From the NCBI RefSeq assembly GCF_014396785.1, contig NZ_CP060718.1, positions 1,012,501 to 1,076,500 of the forward strand: DNA of 64,000 nt, in the 5' to 3' direction. How positions within the stretch are numbered: the first letter of the stretch is position 1; each line of letters starts with the position of its first letter. This stretch comes from Sphingomonas lutea. Lineage in GTDB: Bacteria > Pseudomonadota > Alphaproteobacteria > Sphingomonadales > Sphingomonadaceae. This document shows positions 43,339 to 52,732 of this stretch, in pieces. Below the pieces are notes generated by a model, which had not been told where the DNA came from, did no database searches, and saw only the letters and a list, made by a program, of their open reading frames with translations. Position numbers and translations under genes: made by a program.

Positions 43339-45384
43339 ATGAAATTTGCACCAGCTTTCGCAGCGATCCTGCTCGCCACTGCATCGACGTCGGCACTGGC
43401 CGCGCCGGTGCCCAAGGAGCAGCTGATGAAGCCGCCGGCCAATGCGGCGCATTATGTCGTCGTCTCCCAGGCCGGAAAGCACGGCGACCAGTGGGTGTGG
43501 ACACAGCCCGACGGTTCGCTGGCGGGGCGCTATTCGCAGTCGCTGCGCGGCTGGATCACCGAAGTCGACGACGTGGTCACGCTCGGCAAGGACGGGATGC
43601 CGGTGGCGCTGACGGTGCGCGGCGTGACCCCCAACGGTGATGCTGCCGAGACGTTCGTCATGAAGAACGGCAAGGCGGCGTGGAAAGCGACCGCCGACAG
43701 CGGCGACCTGCCGGCGTCCAACGCTTTCTATCTGTCTACCGGCGGCACGGTGGCGCAAAGCCTGCCGATGATCGACCGGCTGGTCGCGGCCGGGAGCGCG
43801 GGCATCGCTTTGTTCCCGAGCGGGCGCGCGACGCTTGAGAAAGGCCCGACGCTGGAGATCAAGGGGCCGAGCGGTCCCAAGACGGTGCAGTTGGCGTGGA
43901 TCCGCGGCCTGGGCCCCTCGCCCTCGCCGGTGTGGCTCGACAGCGACGGAAAGTTCTTCGCCAACGTCAGCTACATTTCGACCTTCCCGGCCGGGTACGA
44001 ATCCAACAACAAGGCGATGAACGATTTGCAGGATGCCGAAACCGCCAAGGCGGTTCGCGCCATCGCGCACCGCTTCCGCGATCCCGCGAACAGGGCGCCG
44101 GTGCTGTTCGACAATGTCCGCCTGTTCGACGCCGACAAGGGGATCTTCCTCACCAACCGGGCGGTGATGGCGCAGGACGGCAAGATCGTCAGGATCGGGG
44201 CCGCGGGGTCGCTCAAGGCGCCGGCTGGGGCCAGGGTCATCGACGGCAAGGGCAACACGCTCGTCCCCGGCCTGTGGGACAGCCACCTCCATATCGGCGA
44301 CGACTGGAGCGTGCTGGCCAATCTCGCCACGGGCATCACCAGCTTCCGCAGTCCCGGGACGGAGATCGACCGCGCGGTCGATGCGACCACGCGTTGGAAG
44401 TCGGGCGACCTGTTGATGGGAGAGCCGTTCGTCGCTCAGATCATCGACCAGAAGCACCCGCTGGCGGCGCAGGGCGCCGAGGTCGTGTCGAGCGAGGCCG
44501 AGACGGTCGCCGCGGTGCGCAAGATGCACGAGGCAGGCCTGTGGGGCGTCAAATTCTACACCTCGATGAATCCTGCCTGGATCCCGGCCGGCGCCCGCGA
44601 AGCGCACAAGCTAGGGATGCAGGTGCTGGGTCACGTCCCCGCGACGATGCGCCCGCTCGATGCGGTCAAGGCCGGGTATGACGAGCTCACCCACATCAAC
44701 TTCGTCGCCATGCAGGCGATGCCCGATGACGTCGTCAACAAGGCCAATACGGCGCAGCGGATCGAAGGGCCGGCGAAATATTTCAAGGACGTCGATTTGA
44801 ACGGGCCCGTGATGAAGAATTTCATCGCCGAACTGGCCAGGCACAAGACGGTGGTCGATCCGACCTTGGTGGTGTGGGAAGCGACGATGGAATCGGATGG
44901 CGGCGTTCCGTCCGACGCCTACGCGCCGTACATGGGACTGCTCTCGCCCTCCTTCGACCGCTACTTCAAGTCGGCCGGCTATCCGGTGGTCGAAGGCTAT
45001 TCGCGCGACGATTACCGCAAGAGCTTCGCCAAGCTGGTCCAGCTGGTCGGCGCCTTGCACAAGGCGGGGGTGACCGTCGTCGCCGGGACCGACGGGCAGG
45101 GCATCGAGCTGGTGCGCGAGCTCGAGCTCTACAAGGAAGCCGGAATGACCAATGCGGAAGCGTTGCAGGCGGCGACGATCGTCCCCGCCCGCCGCGTCGG
45201 CGTCGCCAAGCGGACCGGATCCATCGCGGTCGGCAAGGAAGCCGACATGGTGCTGGTGGATGGTGACGTGTCGACCGACCTCGGGGCGTTGCGCCGCGTG
45301 CTGACGGTGGTCAGCGACGGTTATGTCATGGACGGCGACGCGCTGCGCAAGGACGCTGGCTTCCAGGGTCGCCCCAAAAGCTGA
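43339..45384 (+). CDS. Exported amidohydrolase family protein
   Basis: The 681-residue protein has a signal peptide (to about residue 21, STSALAAPV), an N-terminal beta-rich domain to about residue 250, and an amidohydrolase domain with the metal motif GLWDSHLHIGDD, then LGHVPA, THINF and AGTDGQG. It resembles the imidazolonepropionase-like/Xaa-Pro-dipeptidase-like exported amidohydrolases. A peptide or ring amide in the periplasm is the likely substrate, but none can be named. It follows the tmRNA gene. Confidence 0.9.
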   Translation: MKFAPAFAAILLATASTSALAAPVPKEQLMKPPANAAHYVVVSQAGKHGDQWVWTQPDGSLAGRYSQSLRGWITEVDDVVTLGKDGMPVALTVRGVTPNGDAAETFVMKNGKAAWKATADSGDLPASNAFYLSTGGTVAQSLPMIDRLVAAGSAGIALFPSGRATLEKGPTLEIKGPSGPKTVQLAWIRGLGPSPSPVWLDSDGKFFANVSYISTFPAGYESNNKAMNDLQDAETAKAVRAIAHRFRDPANRAPVLFDNVRLFDADKGIFLTNRAVMAQDGKIVRIGAAGSLKAPAGARVIDGKGNTLVPGLWDSHLHIGDDWSVLANLATGITSFRSPGTEIDRAVDATTRWKSGDLLMGEPFVAQIIDQKHPLAAQGAEVVSSEAETVAAVRKMHEAGLWGVKFYTSMNPAWIPAGAREAHKLGMQVLGHVPATMRPLDAVKAGYDELTHINFVAMQAMPDDVVNKANTAQRIEGPAKYFKDVDLNGPVMKNFIAELARHKTVVDPTLVVWEATMESDGGVPSDAYAPYMGLLSPSFDRYFKSAGYPVVEGYSRDDYRKSFAKLVQLVGALHKAGVTVVAGTDGQGIELVRELELYKEAGMTNAEALQAATIVPARRVGVAKRTGSIAVGKEADMVLVDGDVSTDLGALRRVLTVVSDGYVMDGDALRKDAGFQGRPKS

Positions 45385-45807
45385 TCAGCGCCGCCGCAGT
45401 TCGTCTCGGATTTCGGTCAGCAGCTCGGTCTCGGTTGGCCCCGCGGGGGCGTCCGGGCCGCGCCGCATCGCCTTGTTCGCCGCCTTGATCAGCAAGAAGA
45501 TGATGAAGGCGAGGATAAGGAAGTTGATCAGGACGGTGACGAATTGTCCCCAGCCGAGGACGGGCGCGCCGGCCTTTTTGAGTGCGGCGTAGTCGGCCAA
45601 GCTGCCGCTGTAGCCGTCTGGTACGGGGCCGAGCAGCACGAAATAGCTGGAGAAATCGAGCCCCCCGAAGATCGCGCCGATGACCGGCATGATGATGTCT
45701 TCGGTCAGGCTGGTCGCGATGGTCGCAAAGGCAGCACCGATGATGACCGCGACGGCGAGGTCGAGCACGTTGCCACGCGCAATGAAGTCCCGGAATTCCT
45801 TGATCAT
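45385..45807 (-). CDS. mscL: Large-conductance mechanosensitive channel
   Basis: The 140-residue inner-membrane channel opens on osmotic downshock. It starts MIKEFRDFIARGNVLDLAVAVIIGAAFATIATSLTEDIIMP, the MscL signature with the N-terminal amphipathic helix and TM1. TM2 is FVTVLINFLILAFIIFLLIKA, followed by the C-terminal helix (LLTEIRDELRRR). Its stop is one base after that of the amidohydrolase gene (convergent). Confidence 0.97.
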   Translation of the reverse strand: MIKEFRDFIARGNVLDLAVAVIIGAAFATIATSLTEDIIMPVIGAIFGGLDFSSYFVLLGPVPDGYSGSLADYAALKKAGAPVLGWGQFVTVLINFLILAFIIFLLIKAANKAMRRGPDAPAGPTETELLTEIRDELRRR

Positions 45808-45946
45808 GGCCGCATCCCCCAGCAGCTTACGCCGCATCCTAACCCAATTCCCGCCCGCATGCACTGTGTTGCCGCCCTACGACAGCATATTGCAACGAAA
45901 CGGGGCCGTACCTAGTTATGCCCGCGACACTCTTGTGGAGGGGACG

Positions 45947-46546
45947 ATGACCGCAATTCGCCGAACCGGACTGCTTGCACCCTTGGTGGCGTTCAGCCTC
46001 GCGGGATGCGGGCTGAACAGCGTTCCCACCGCCGAGGAGAACGTCAACGCGGCCTGGGGCAATCTGCAAAGCGAATATCAGCGCCGCGCCGACCTCATCC
46101 CCAACCTTGTCGAAACGGTGCGCGGCTATGCCCAGCAGGAACGCGCGGTGCTGACCGAAGTGACCGAGGCGCGCGCCGGGGCGACCCGCATCCAGCTCAG
46201 CCCCGAGGACCTCGACAATCCGGAGCGCATGCGCGCCTTCACCGAGGCGCAGAACCGGCTGACCGCGGCGATCATCCCCTTGCAGCGGATGCAGGAGGCA
46301 TACCCAGACCTCAAGTCGAACCAAAATTTCCTGACGCTGCAATCGCAGATCGAAGGCACGGAAAATTCGATCCTGGTCGGACGCCGCGATTATAATGAGG
46401 CGGTGCGCGCTTATAATACGCGCATCCGCACCTTCCCCGACGCGATCGGCGCCAAGGTCTTCTACGGCGCCAAGCCCAAGGTGCCGTTCGAGGCCGCGTC
46501 GGGCGCGCAAAACGCGCCCAGGGTCGATTTCAACACGACGGGCTGA
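45947..46546 (+). CDS. LemA family lipoprotein
   Basis: ATG 45947 with GGAGGGG gives a 199-residue protein with lipobox LAGC, followed by the LemA core (NVNAAWGNLQSEYQRRADLIPNLVETVRGYA, YNEAVRAYNTRIRTFP). LemA proteins are helical envelope proteins of unclear role, usually next to TPM-domain proteins, as here. Confidence 0.94.
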   Translation: MTAIRRTGLLAPLVAFSLAGCGLNSVPTAEENVNAAWGNLQSEYQRRADLIPNLVETVRGYAQQERAVLTEVTEARAGATRIQLSPEDLDNPERMRAFTEAQNRLTAAIIPLQRMQEAYPDLKSNQNFLTLQSQIEGTENSILVGRRDYNEAVRAYNTRIRTFPDAIGAKVFYGAKPKVPFEAASGAQNAPRVDFNTTG

Positions 46547-46547
46547 G

Positions 46548-47378
46548 GTGGCGCGCTTCCTAGCCGTCTTCTGGCTGGCGCTCCTTGCGCTGGCTGCACC
46601 GGCCGCGGCGCAGACCTTTCCGCAACTGACCGGCCGCGTGGTCGATCAGGCCGACCTTCTCCGTCCCGAGCAGGAGCTCGACCTCGCCAGCAAGAGCGAG
46701 GCGCTCGAAGCCCAAACCGGACGGCAGTTCGTCATTGCGACGGTGCGCAGCCTCGAAGGGCGGCCGATCGAAGACTACGGCTACCGGCTCGGACGCGCCT
46801 GGAAGATCGGCGATGAAAAGCGCGACGATGGTGTGATCCTGCTCGTCGCGCCGGCCGAAAAGAAGGTGAGGATCGAAACCGGCTATGGCGCGCGCGTGTT
46901 CCTGACCGACGCATTGTCGAGCGTCATCGTGCGCGACGCGATCCTGCCGCGTTTCCGCGCGGGTGATTTTGCAGGCGGGATCACCGCCGGCGCCGACCAG
47001 ATCGTCAAGACGATGAGCTTGTCGCCGGCCGAGGCGCAGCGGCGCACCGCCCAGGCCCAGCAGCAGGAAAAGGCCCGCGATACGAGGGGCGCTGGGTTTC
47101 TGCCCGTCATTTTCATCATGATCGTCTTCTTCATGATCATCCGCGGGCTCGCGCGCCGCCCCGGCGGGCGGCGGTTCCACAGCCGCGATCGGCGGCGGGG
47201 CCGGAGCGGGATCGACCCATGGGTCGTGCTGTGGGGTCTAGAAGCGCTGAGTCACGCCTCGCGCGGGCGCGCCGGCGGGTGGGGTGGCGGCGGATTCGGC
47301 GGTGGCGGCGGCGGGTTCGGCGGCTTTTGGGGCGGCGGGGGTTCGTTCGGCGGCGGCGGGGCGTCCGGCTCATGGTGA
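46548..47378 (+). CDS. TPM-domain protein with Gly-rich tail
   Basis: The GTG start 46548 follows the lemA stop by one base. The 276-residue product has a signal peptide, a TPM (YgcG/TLP18.3/Psb32) domain (TGRVVDQADLLRPEQELDLASKSEALEAQTGRQFVIATV..., KVRIETGYG), a membrane helix (GFLPVIFIMIVFFMIIRGLA) and a C-terminal tail of about 35 residues made almost only of Gly, Phe, Trp and Ser. It probably acts at the outer face of the inner membrane with LemA. Confidence 0.93.
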   Translation: MARFLAVFWLALLALAAPAAAQTFPQLTGRVVDQADLLRPEQELDLASKSEALEAQTGRQFVIATVRSLEGRPIEDYGYRLGRAWKIGDEKRDDGVILLVAPAEKKVRIETGYGARVFLTDALSSVIVRDAILPRFRAGDFAGGITAGADQIVKTMSLSPAEAQRRTAQAQQQEKARDTRGAGFLPVIFIMIVFFMIIRGLARRPGGRRFHSRDRRRGRSGIDPWVVLWGLEALSHASRGRAGGWGGGGFGGGGGGFGGFWGGGGSFGGGGASGSW

Positions 47379-48052
47379 TCCCGCGCATGAGCGAGGTCGA
47401 CCACCAAAAGGTGAGCAAGGCGATCGCCGCGGCGGAAGCGCAAAGCGACGGCGAAATCATCGCGGTCACCACCGACCTTAGCGATGCGTATCACGACGTC
47501 GCGTTGCACTGGGCGGTGCTGGTGATGATCGCGACTCTCGCCATCTTCGCCGCCGCGCCGTCCGTGCTGCATTTCTGGTTCGGCATCTTCTTCGGCGGCT
47601 GGCGGCCCGACCCGTCACTTGCTGAGTTGTTGACGCTTCTGCTGTTCGCCGCGGTCATCAAGTTCACCGCCGTCCTGCTGATCCTGAAATATGTGCCGCT
47701 GCGGCTGGCATTGACGCCGGGCGCGACCAAGACCCGGCGGGTACGGCGGCGCGCCATCTCCATTTTCAAAGCGGGGGCTGAACGCCGCACCGTCGGGCGA
47801 ACGGGCGTGCTCATCTATCTGTCGATGGGGGAGCATCGTGCCGAGATCGTCGCCGATGAAGCCATCACCCACGTGACCACGCCCGAAACCTGGGGCGAAG
47901 CCATGGCGGCGCTGCTGGTCGAGGTGAAGGCGGGGCGCATCGCCGACGGCATGGTGGCGGCGATCGAGCAGGTCGGCGTCGTCCTCGCCGAACACTTCCC
48001 GCGTTCTTCCACGGACACCAATGAAATTCCGGACAAATTGATCGAGTTGTGA
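47372..48052 (+). CDS. TPM-domain protein, second copy (cytosol-facing)
   Basis: The 226-residue protein begins MVIPRMSEVDHQKVSKAIAAAEAQSDGEIIAV (ATG 47372; 47387 is an alternative). It has no signal peptide. Two membrane helices follow, then a C-terminal conserved segment (GVLIYLSMGEHRAEIVADEAI). It is the usual partner in LemA-TPM-TPM operons and overlaps its neighbour by seven bases. Confidence 0.9.
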   Translation: MVIPRMSEVDHQKVSKAIAAAEAQSDGEIIAVTTDLSDAYHDVALHWAVLVMIATLAIFAAAPSVLHFWFGIFFGGWRPDPSLAELLTLLLFAAVIKFTAVLLILKYVPLRLALTPGATKTRRVRRRAISIFKAGAERRTVGRTGVLIYLSMGEHRAEIVADEAITHVTTPETWGEAMAALLVEVKAGRIADGMVAAIEQVGVVLAEHFPRSSTDTNEIPDKLIEL

Positions 48053-48561
48053 CCCAGGACGATCCTCCGGAAGAAGTGATGTGGGCGGGCAAATATGTTC
48101 GCGCCATGCGCCAGGGGCAGTGGGAATATGCCAGCCGCACTCACGGCACGCGGGCCGTCGTGATCCTTGCCGAGCATGACGGAAAAATCATCCTGATCGA
48201 TCAACCGCGCGTCGCCGTCGGTCGACGCTGCCTTGAGCTTCCGGCGGGCTTGATCGGCGACATCGACGCCGGCGAGACGGTCGAGGCCGCGGCGGTCAAG
48301 GAGCTGGAAGAGGAAACCGGCTTTACCGCTGAGCGGATTGAACGGCTTGGGGATTTCCATGCGTCGCCGGGCATGTTGTCCGAAAGCTTCACCCTCGTGC
48401 GCGCGCATGGTGTGCGCCGGATCGGGTCTGGCGGCGGCGACGAGCATGAGGACATCAGCGTTCATCTCGTGGCGCGGGAAGAAATTGCGGACTTCATTCA
48501 GCGCAAGCGCGGCGAAGGACTGGCGGTCGACGCCAAGCTGCTGATTTTCCTGAACTTCTGA
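48049..48561 (+). CDS. NUDIX hydrolase (ADP-ribose pyrophosphatase-like)
   Basis: The 170-residue enzyme starts with GTG in a GTGA overlap with the TPM gene. The Nudix box is AGLIGDIDAGETVEAAAVKELEEETGF, and SPGMLSESFTLV is the loop of ADP-sugar pyrophosphatases. It probably hydrolyses ADP-ribose or a similar nucleoside diphosphate sugar. Confidence 0.92.
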   Translation: MTQDDPPEEVMWAGKYVRAMRQGQWEYASRTHGTRAVVILAEHDGKIILIDQPRVAVGRRCLELPAGLIGDIDAGETVEAAAVKELEEETGFTAERIERLGDFHASPGMLSESFTLVRAHGVRRIGSGGGDEHEDISVHLVAREEIADFIQRKRGEGLAVDAKLLIFLNF

Positions 48562-48669
48562 CTCAGTTGGTGTTCACGATCTGCCGTTTATCGAACTTTG
48601 TCTTGCAGGCCGGGAACAGATCGTTACGCGGTCGCGCACGGTTTTTGGAAATGTCGAGGGGTTTAGAGC

Positions 48670-50883
48670 ATGAAGCGGATGATGTTGGCCGGGAGTGCGA
48701 TGGTCGCGCTGACGACGGGTTTGGTGGGACAGGCGATGGCTGCTGATGCGATTGCGGCCGCGGGTGCGCAGGCGGCGGCACAAGCCGTGCCGAACAATAT
48801 CCTGCTGCAGGAGTGGACGGGCCCGTATGACGGGGTGCCGCCGTGGGACAAGGTCCAGCCGAACCAGTTCGCCCCGGCCTTCCAGTTTGCGATCGACGAG
48901 CAGCGCCGCGAATATCAGGCGATTGCCAACAATCCCGAAGCGCCGACCTTCGCCAACACGATCGAGGCGGGCGAGCGCGCGGGCCAGCGGCTCGGCCGCG
49001 TCCTGGCGGTGTTCGGGGTGCACACCGATAATCTGTCGACACCGGAAATCCAGGCGATCGACAAGGAATGGTCGCCCAAGCTGACCGCGGCGTTCGACGA
49101 AATCACGCTCGATCCCAAGCTCTTCGCGCGGGTCGAGACACTCTACAACAATCGCGCCTCGCTTGGCCTCGACGCCAAGCAGACGCGCCTGCTCGAACGC
49201 ACCTATGAATCGATGGTGCGCAACGGCGCCAAGCTCAACCCGCAACAGAAAGCGCAGCTGAGCCAGATCAACCAGCAACTGTCGTCGCTGTTTTCGGACT
49301 TCAACAATAATCTCCTGGCTGACGAAGGCACGTTCATCCGTGCCACGGCAGCCGAAATGGCGGGCGTTTCGGACGACGTGAAGAATGCCGCGGCGGAGGT
49401 CGCCAAGTCCAAGGGGTTGCCGGCGGGTACCTATGCGATCCGTAACACGCGTTCGGCGGTCGAGCCGGTGCTGACCTTCGGCAGCAACCGCGCGCTTCGC
49501 CAGAAGGTGTTCAACGCCTTCGTCAACCGCGGCGACAACGGCAATGCCAACGACAATAATGCCAACATCGCCAAGATCGTGAAGCTGCGCGCCGATCGCG
49601 CCAAGCTGCTCGGCTATCCGACGCACGCGCATTGGCGGATGCAGGACACGATGGCCAAGGATCCGCAACGCGCGATGGACCTGATGATGCGCGTGTGGAC
49701 CCCGGCGGTTGCCCGCGTGAAGGAAGAGGTTGCAGACCAGATGCCGTTCGCACGGCGCGACGGGATCACGCGGATCGAGCCGTGGGACTATCGTTATTAC
49801 CAGGAGAAGGTGCGCAAGGCGAAATACGACCTCAGCGAAGATGAGATCAAACCTTATCTCGAGCTGTCGAACCTGGTGAACGGCATGTTCTGGTCGGCCG
49901 GTCAGCTGTACGGCCTGCAGTTCAAGGAAAACACCGGCACCGTGCCGGTCTTCCACCCGGACGTGCGGACGTTCGAAGTGAGCCGCAACGGGCAGATCAC
50001 GGGCCTGTTCTATCTCGATACCTACGGGCGTGAGGGCAAGCGTTCGGGCGCGTGGATGACGACCTACCGCAGTCGTGCGGGCCTGCTCGGCGACGACATC
50101 GTGCTTGCATCGAACAACAACAATTTCACCAAGCCCGCTGCGGGCCAGCCGGTGCTCGTTAGCCTCGACGACGCATCGACGCTGTTCCACGAATTCGGCC
50201 ACGCCATCCATTACCTGCTGATGGACGTGAAATATCCGTCGCTTGGCGGGTCGCAGCGCGACTTCGTCGAATACCCCAGCCAGGTGAATGAGAATTGGCT
50301 GCTCACCCGCCCGGTGCTCGAGCGCTTCGCCAAGCACTACCAGACGGGCCAGCCGATGCCGCAAGCGCTGGTTGACAAGATCGAGAAAGCCGAGACCTTC
50401 AATCAGGGCTTCTCGACCGTCGAATATCTGTCCTCGGCGCTGGTCGACATGAAGCTGCACTTGAAGCCCGACGGCGTGATCAATGCCGACGCCTTCGAGC
50501 GTCAGACGTTGGGCGAACTTGGCATGCCGCGCGAGATGGTGATGCGTCACCGCCTTCCGCAATTCGGGCATTTGTTCTCGGGCGACAGCTATTCGGCCGG
50601 CTATTATTCCTACCTGTGGTCGGAAACGATGGACGCCGACACCTGGGCGGCGTTCGAGGAGACCGGCAATCCGTTCGACAAGGCGACCGCGGACCGTTTC
50701 CGTACGACCTTGCTGACGACCGGCAACGAAACCGACCGGGCGGAGGCATACCGCCAGTTCCGCGGCCGCGATCCGGACGTCAACGCGCTGCTCAAGCGCC
50801 GCGGCTTTCCGACCGGCGGCGCCGCGCCGGCACCTGCAGCGCCCGCAACGTCGGGCGAGCGCGGCGAACGCGGCAAGCGGTAA
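48670..50883 (+). CDS. Exported M3 family metallopeptidase (Dcp/oligopeptidase-like)
   Basis: The 737-residue zinc peptidase has a signal peptide (LTTGLVGQAMAADA) and the zinc site TLFHEFGHAIHYLL, with the first His at residue 507. The C-terminal GYYSYLWSETMDADTW segment is typical of peptidyl-dipeptidase Dcp. The last 25 residues are Pro/Ala/Gly-rich. It should release dipeptides from peptides in the periplasm. It is followed 15 bases later by a metallophosphoesterase gene. Confidence 0.94.
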   Translation: MKRMMLAGSAMVALTTGLVGQAMAADAIAAAGAQAAAQAVPNNILLQEWTGPYDGVPPWDKVQPNQFAPAFQFAIDEQRREYQAIANNPEAPTFANTIEAGERAGQRLGRVLAVFGVHTDNLSTPEIQAIDKEWSPKLTAAFDEITLDPKLFARVETLYNNRASLGLDAKQTRLLERTYESMVRNGAKLNPQQKAQLSQINQQLSSLFSDFNNNLLADEGTFIRATAAEMAGVSDDVKNAAAEVAKSKGLPAGTYAIRNTRSAVEPVLTFGSNRALRQKVFNAFVNRGDNGNANDNNANIAKIVKLRADRAKLLGYPTHAHWRMQDTMAKDPQRAMDLMMRVWTPAVARVKEEVADQMPFARRDGITRIEPWDYRYYQEKVRKAKYDLSEDEIKPYLELSNLVNGMFWSAGQLYGLQFKENTGTVPVFHPDVRTFEVSRNGQITGLFYLDTYGREGKRSGAWMTTYRSRAGLLGDDIVLASNNNNFTKPAAGQPVLVSLDDASTLFHEFGHAIHYLLMDVKYPSLGGSQRDFVEYPSQVNENWLLTRPVLERFAKHYQTGQPMPQALVDKIEKAETFNQGFSTVEYLSSALVDMKLHLKPDGVINADAFERQTLGELGMPREMVMRHRLPQFGHLFSGDSYSAGYYSYLWSETMDADTWAAFEETGNPFDKATADRFRTTLLTTGNETDRAEAYRQFRGRDPDVNALLKRRGFPTGGAAPAPAAPATSGERGERGKR

Positions 50884-50898
50884 GGCGGATCGCCATAA

Positions 50899-51771
50899 GT
50901 GAATGAACCGGGCGGGCCAGGGCGCGTTTTTCGTGCCGTGGCCCGCTTAGTTCATCTTTCCGACCTGCATTTCGGCGCGCACGACGACCGGCTGGTTGCC
51001 GCCGTCGAAACCAGCGTTGCCGACCTCAAGCCCGACCTGGTCGTCATCAGCGGCGACTTCACGCAGCGTGCGCGCACCGAACAGTTCGAAGAAGCGTGCC
51101 GATTCCTCGATCGTATCCGCCAGACCGGCGTCGAGGTGCTTGGCGTTCCGGGGAACCACGACGTCCCCTTGTACGACGTTCTGCGGCGTTTCCTGTCGCC
51201 GCTGACGCGCTACCGCCGCTATATCGACGAGACGCTTTGTCCCTTCCATGAGCTTCCGGGCGTTGCCGTGCTCGGGCTCAACACCGCGCGTTCGCTGACC
51301 TTCAAGGACGGCCGCCTGAACGAGGAGCAGGTCGCCTTCATCCGCAACACTTTTGCGCGCGTGCCCGAGCAATCCTTCCGTATCCTCGTCACGCATCATC
51401 CGCTGTTCGCGCTTCAGGTTGGGGACGATCTGACTCCGGCCATTGGGCGCCAGGAACTCGCGCTCGACGCGGTCCAGGATGCGGGGGTGGACATGCTTCT
51501 CGCCGGTCATAACCATCATGCCTCGACCCATGAAGCGGGCGATCTGGTGACGCGCGCCGGCGGCACCCTGGTGGTTCAGGCAGGCACCGCGACCTCGACC
51601 CGCGTGCGCGAACAGGATCAGAGCTTCAATACCATCGATGTCGGCGACGGCGCGGTGACGATCACCGTCAACCACTGGCAGTCCGACAGGTTCTGTCCCG
51701 CGGACGCCGAGAAGTTCCAGTGGCAGGATGGCCGCTGGAAATCGGGCAAGGCGGCCGAGCCAGCGCACTGA
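50899..51771 (+). CDS. Metallophosphoesterase (calcineurin-like)
   Basis: The 290-residue protein has the dinuclear-metal motifs HLSDLHFG, ISGDFTQRA, GNHDVP, THHP and AGHNHHA in order. It resembles the cAMP phosphodiesterase/UDP-diacylglucosamine hydrolase-type class III enzymes. The GTG at 50899 is used here, but the first motif starts at residue 18, so GTG 50938 is a possible later start. Substrate unknown. Confidence 0.9.
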   Translation: MNEPGGPGRVFRAVARLVHLSDLHFGAHDDRLVAAVETSVADLKPDLVVISGDFTQRARTEQFEEACRFLDRIRQTGVEVLGVPGNHDVPLYDVLRRFLSPLTRYRRYIDETLCPFHELPGVAVLGLNTARSLTFKDGRLNEEQVAFIRNTFARVPEQSFRILVTHHPLFALQVGDDLTPAIGRQELALDAVQDAGVDMLLAGHNHHASTHEAGDLVTRAGGTLVVQAGTATSTRVREQDQSFNTIDVGDGAVTITVNHWQSDRFCPADAEKFQWQDGRWKSGKAAEPAH

Positions 51772-51808
51772 CTTGTCCCCGCTGCCGCCGCTCGCCTAGA
51801 CGCCGGTC

Positions 51809-52654
51809 ATGACACTTCCGCCCGGCTTTGATCTCGACGGCTTCGTCCAGCGTACGCTGGCCGAAGATCTGGGCCAGGGTGGCGACGTGACGTCTGCCGC
51901 CACCATCGCCGAGGAAGCGCGCTTCACGGCGGTGATGGACAGCCGCGAGGAGATCGTCATTGCGGGGCTGGAGATCGCCGCTGCCTTCTTCCGCAAGCTC
52001 GATCCCCAAGTCGATCTCGCGGCGATGGCCGCCGATGGAGATCGTGTTCCCGCAGGGGCGGACCTGATGCGCTTGTCGGGCGCCGCGCGCGCCATGCTGA
52101 CGGCCGAGCGATCCGCCTTGAACACGCTTCAGCATCTGTCGGGCATAGCGACGTTTACCCGGCGCTATATCGACGCCATCGCGGGCACGGGCGCGGTCCT
52201 GCTCGACACGCGCAAGACGACGCCGGGCCTGCGCATCCTCGAAAAATATGCGGCGCGTATGGGTGGAGCGCAGAATCACCGCATGCGGCTGGATGACGGC
52301 GTCCTCATCAAGGACAATCACGTTGCCGTCTGCGGCGGGGTTGCCGAGGCGGTGGGCCGGGCGAAGGCGGCGAATACCGGCCTACAGGTGCAAGTCGAGG
52401 TCGACCGCATCGACCAGATCGAACCGGCGTTGGCCGCGGGCGCGGACCGCCTGTTGCTCGACAACATGCCGGTGCCCGTGCTGTGCGAAGCCGTCGCGCT
52501 CGTCGCGGGGCGGGTCCCGCTGGAAGCGTCGGGCGGCGTCAATCTCGACACTATCCGCGGCATTGCCGAAACCGGCGTCGACTTCATCTCGGTGGGGCGC
52601 ATCACGCAATCGGCACCGGCGGTCGATATCGGCCTCGATTACGCCCTCACCTAG
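51809..52654 (+). CDS. nadC: Quinolinate phosphoribosyltransferase
   Basis: The 281-residue enzyme makes nicotinate mononucleotide from quinolinate in de novo NAD synthesis. Conserved segments are DLGQGGDVTS, TAERSALNTLQHLSGIATFTR, DTRKTTPGLR, GGAQNHRMRLDDGVLIKDNH and ASGGVNLDTI. nadA and nadB are not adjacent in this window. Confidence 0.96.
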   Translation: MTLPPGFDLDGFVQRTLAEDLGQGGDVTSAATIAEEARFTAVMDSREEIVIAGLEIAAAFFRKLDPQVDLAAMAADGDRVPAGADLMRLSGAARAMLTAERSALNTLQHLSGIATFTRRYIDAIAGTGAVLLDTRKTTPGLRILEKYAARMGGAQNHRMRLDDGVLIKDNHVAVCGGVAEAVGRAKAANTGLQVQVEVDRIDQIEPALAAGADRLLLDNMPVPVLCEAVALVAGRVPLEASGGVNLDTIRGIAETGVDFISVGRITQSAPAVDIGLDYALT

Positions 52655-52732
52655 GAACCCCAAGCAAGCGCCGCAATTCATTCGCTTCGCACAGGAAGCA
52701 CTTGTATAGGCCCGCGAAAGCTTAGGAGAGAC

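Noticed and set aside
47265-47375. Gly-rich tandem repeat near 47.3 kb as a possible CRISPR or satellite
   Set aside because: It is the low-complexity Gly/Phe/Trp tail of the TPM-domain protein, with irregular units and no spacers.
48608-48650. GGGAACAGATCGTT upstream of the M3 peptidase as a stress promoter
   Set aside because: The CGTT and GGTT elements are 4 and 22 bases away from GGAAC, not 16-17.
48574-50571. 665-codon open frame on the minus strand opposite the M3 peptidase gene
   Set aside because: It is a shadow of a GC-rich coding gene: composition is His/Arg/Glu-rich and it has no family motif, while the plus-strand frame has a full peptidase signature.
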